Of a stretch of DNA of 23,497 nucleotides, positions 23,001-23,497 are shown in pieces. The translations under genes were made by a program, and so were the position numbers. The notes below the pieces were generated by a model, which was not told where the DNA came from, searched no databases, and worked only from the letters and a program-made list of their open reading frames with translations. The DNA comes from a virus, in IMG/VR virus record IMGVR_UViG_3300032241_002059, positions 1-23,497 of that record, one strand, 5' to 3'. Position 1 is the first letter of the stretch. Each line of letters starts with the position of its first letter.

Positions 23001-23497
23001 TAGAAGAATAACTGCTATTGAACAATATGTTGTTCTGAGCCAATTACAACAAAGCGTTCTTCAACAATCTGTTGCATATCAAAATGGAACTACTGTTAAA
23101 AATGTTTATGGTGCTGTGACCGATTCGTTTGATGATAACAGCATTCTTGATGTAAACAATCCAGATATTTCTGTATCATTTTTTTCTGGTAATTGTGTTC
23201 CACAAATTGCATATACTCCAATTAAATTTGATTTTACTGGAAAAACTAATACTGGCGCATTTTTCCAAAACACTAATGATAAAACAACATCATTAACATT
23301 TACAGAAACTCCAATTATTACTCAAAATACTGCGACAACTTCTATCGAAGTTCAACCATATGCATTCGGCGAGTTCTTGGGTCATATTGCATTGTCTCCA
23401 CAAATAGATTACTTCTATAGTCAGACATTGATTCCTGCAAATTATGATCAACCAAATAATCCACCACCAACCACCAGCAACACTAAACCTATTATTG
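20002..23497 (+). CDS. DUF4815-type virion structural protein (partial, runs off the right edge)
   Basis: An ATG at 20002 with AAGG about nine bases upstream opens a frame with no stop for 1165 codons up to the window end. The N-terminus (LDFDLSPYYDDFNATNG, then FKPGYAVQARELTQIQSILQ) and FVNGSIVSGSE fit the DUF4815 domain of T4-type phage structural proteins, especially in marine phages. Further landmarks are INLRDTIDFRPTRTIG (about 885-900) and RYTMADIGNLDRRITAIEQY (about 990-1010), a short coiled-coil-like helix usual in the C-terminal part of these proteins. The middle is Ser/Thr/Asn-rich beta sequence. It follows gp8, where T4 has genes 9 and 10, so a baseplate periphery or fibre-attachment role is plausible but not shown. 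Confidence 0.82.
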   Translation, partial: MLDFDLSPYYDDFNATNGANQNGYMQILFKPGYAVQARELTQIQSILQNQIGEFANNIFVNGSIVSGSELTYDNSVTSLQLQPYQGNIPITLEDFNDKLIVNYNSGPQIIRAKVIAVDTSLASNTSAGALAVKYLTGIEFADGDEIQTVVTGAESSDIGTLLTANSSSAASIVSINGGVFFVDGYFVTLDPQTIILDSLSNLPTCMVGLNIEENVVNYTSDSALLDPAQGSFNYQAPGADRYQIKLVLAQRSLDSPDTSKFIRLMTIENGVVTSQLGNQYINNPVLAQRTYDQSGNFTVKPFIVTAADNTADSNNATFLLDIAPGRAYVKGYEFDTTGKISIVVDKARSTNTSNSYFLTLDYGNYVTTTNVHSGNAGFFNLTQFPNVDLHMITSAQINTANQWAYSNTKIGTARIRDIEYAGSNSFYAYLTDIKTNPITANAGNVSSNTRYLSLPAYFSTVANAYIGTTISIVAGNSSGDVRNVVTHDTSNGALYVDVPFSQLPSPNTQFVLNYGTQSIQTMVQTPATYTAANVYATQNAINGGVYPVLDISPLGQTSVTPGSTIPGNTIVYQSTGYNNLLFQLPNSYVSQNSISKVSFYSRKTLLSQTFASGNLTISSGSGLNTGTEVLTFGVTNGWVSDILANEDVFVVVKSNTGSSLANGTVIVFNKNGGACTSGNGIYQTSPTSMTINVSNGGTFTGDIIFTLQEGNPTGAETYARRTKTLVPATSFVQLQTYDTPSTATAVLGVTGVSVNTSTGYIWFNASSPITSLTAGVPQSLYVPDIVNIVKVYDSGNLSYAPNTVNAIDLTSSFSFSTGQTDNYYDHASITLKPGYPAPQGQVLVVTQYFSHDTTAGFFNADSYSSSIYSSGAIPVYNSAKLGQINLRDTIDFRPTRTIGTLSNVTTFTLSPFITPDPEYPMELNYSYYLPRIDKLALSSTQTFKLISGTPSLTPVAPPDSENSMTLYNINVPAYTYYSSNVGLTYVNNQRYTMADIGNLDRRITAIEQYVVLSQLQQSVLQQSVAYQNGTTVKNVYGAVTDSFDDNSILDVNNPDISVSFFSGNCVPQIAYTPIKFDFTGKTNTGAFFQNTNDKTTSLTFTETPIITQNTATTSIEVQPYAFGEFLGHIALSPQIDYFYSQTLIPANYDQPNNPPPTTSNTKPII

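Noticed and set aside
1-23497. tRNA genes, CRISPR arrays, IS elements, attachment sites
   Set aside because: Intergenic gaps are nearly all under 80 bases, and no cloverleaf, spaced direct-repeat array, transposase or terminal inverted repeat was seen. No gene-free stretch exceeds 300 bases.

Overview
The window is part of the genome of a T4-superfamily tailed phage with a contractile tail (myovirus type), AT-rich and densely packed. It holds a zinc-binding single-stranded DNA-binding protein (gp32 type), a head-completion protein (gp4 type), and most of a T4-type baseplate and hub. Many proteins are long and decorated compared with T4 and the gene order differs from T4, which fits the distant (exo-T-even, marine or cyanophage/pelagiphage-like) branches. 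No host-derived metabolic gene, tRNA, IS element or CRISPR array was seen, so the host cannot be named from this sequence.

Layout. Bases 1-68 are the 3' end of an upstream gene. A near-consensus sigma70-type promoter (51-79) overlaps that end and leads into gp32 (146-1012), followed by a bulged hairpin and an intrinsic terminator (1011-1065). Converging on it is a leftward operon, 6633 to 1064: gp4-like head completion, an unrecognised conserved 193-residue protein, a gp54-like tube-fold protein, a gp26-like hub assembly protein, a short -1-frame extension, and an 863-residue tape-measure-like protein with a lytic transglycosylase-like domain. From 6683 to the window end a rightward operon reads: gp48-like tube cap, gp53-like wedge with a LysM-like segment, gp27-like hub, gp5-like spike without a lysozyme domain, an unknown helical protein, gp25, gp6, gp7-like (1354 residues), gp8 and a DUF4815-type structural protein that runs off the right edge. 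Both operons start from the 49-base gap 6634-6682. Two exact copies of the T4 late-promoter box TATAAATA lie in or at the edge of that gap, on opposite strands and pointing at each other across 19 bases.

How it works together. The rightward operon supplies the hub, spike and wedge parts of the baseplate plus the tube cap. The leftward operon supplies tube initiation, hub/tape-measure assembly and head completion. gp32 is under a separate, probably earlier promoter and is insulated by its terminator.

Most interesting points. (1) The gp26-like gene ends on a correctly phased T TTT TTT slippery heptamer. A -1 shift there would add 68 codons and end 7 bases into the tape-measure gene, the same arrangement as the G/GT tail-chaperone frameshift of other tailed phages. 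(2) The muralytic domain appears to sit in the tape measure instead of the gp5 spike. (3) The late promoters are interlocked. (4) Related beta-repeats recur in gp6, gp7 and gp8, and an ~80-residue module occurs five and a half times in the gp7-like protein. (5) An unrecognised cationic helical protein sits between the spike and gp25. All identifications are by reading sequence and recalled family motifs; no database search was run.
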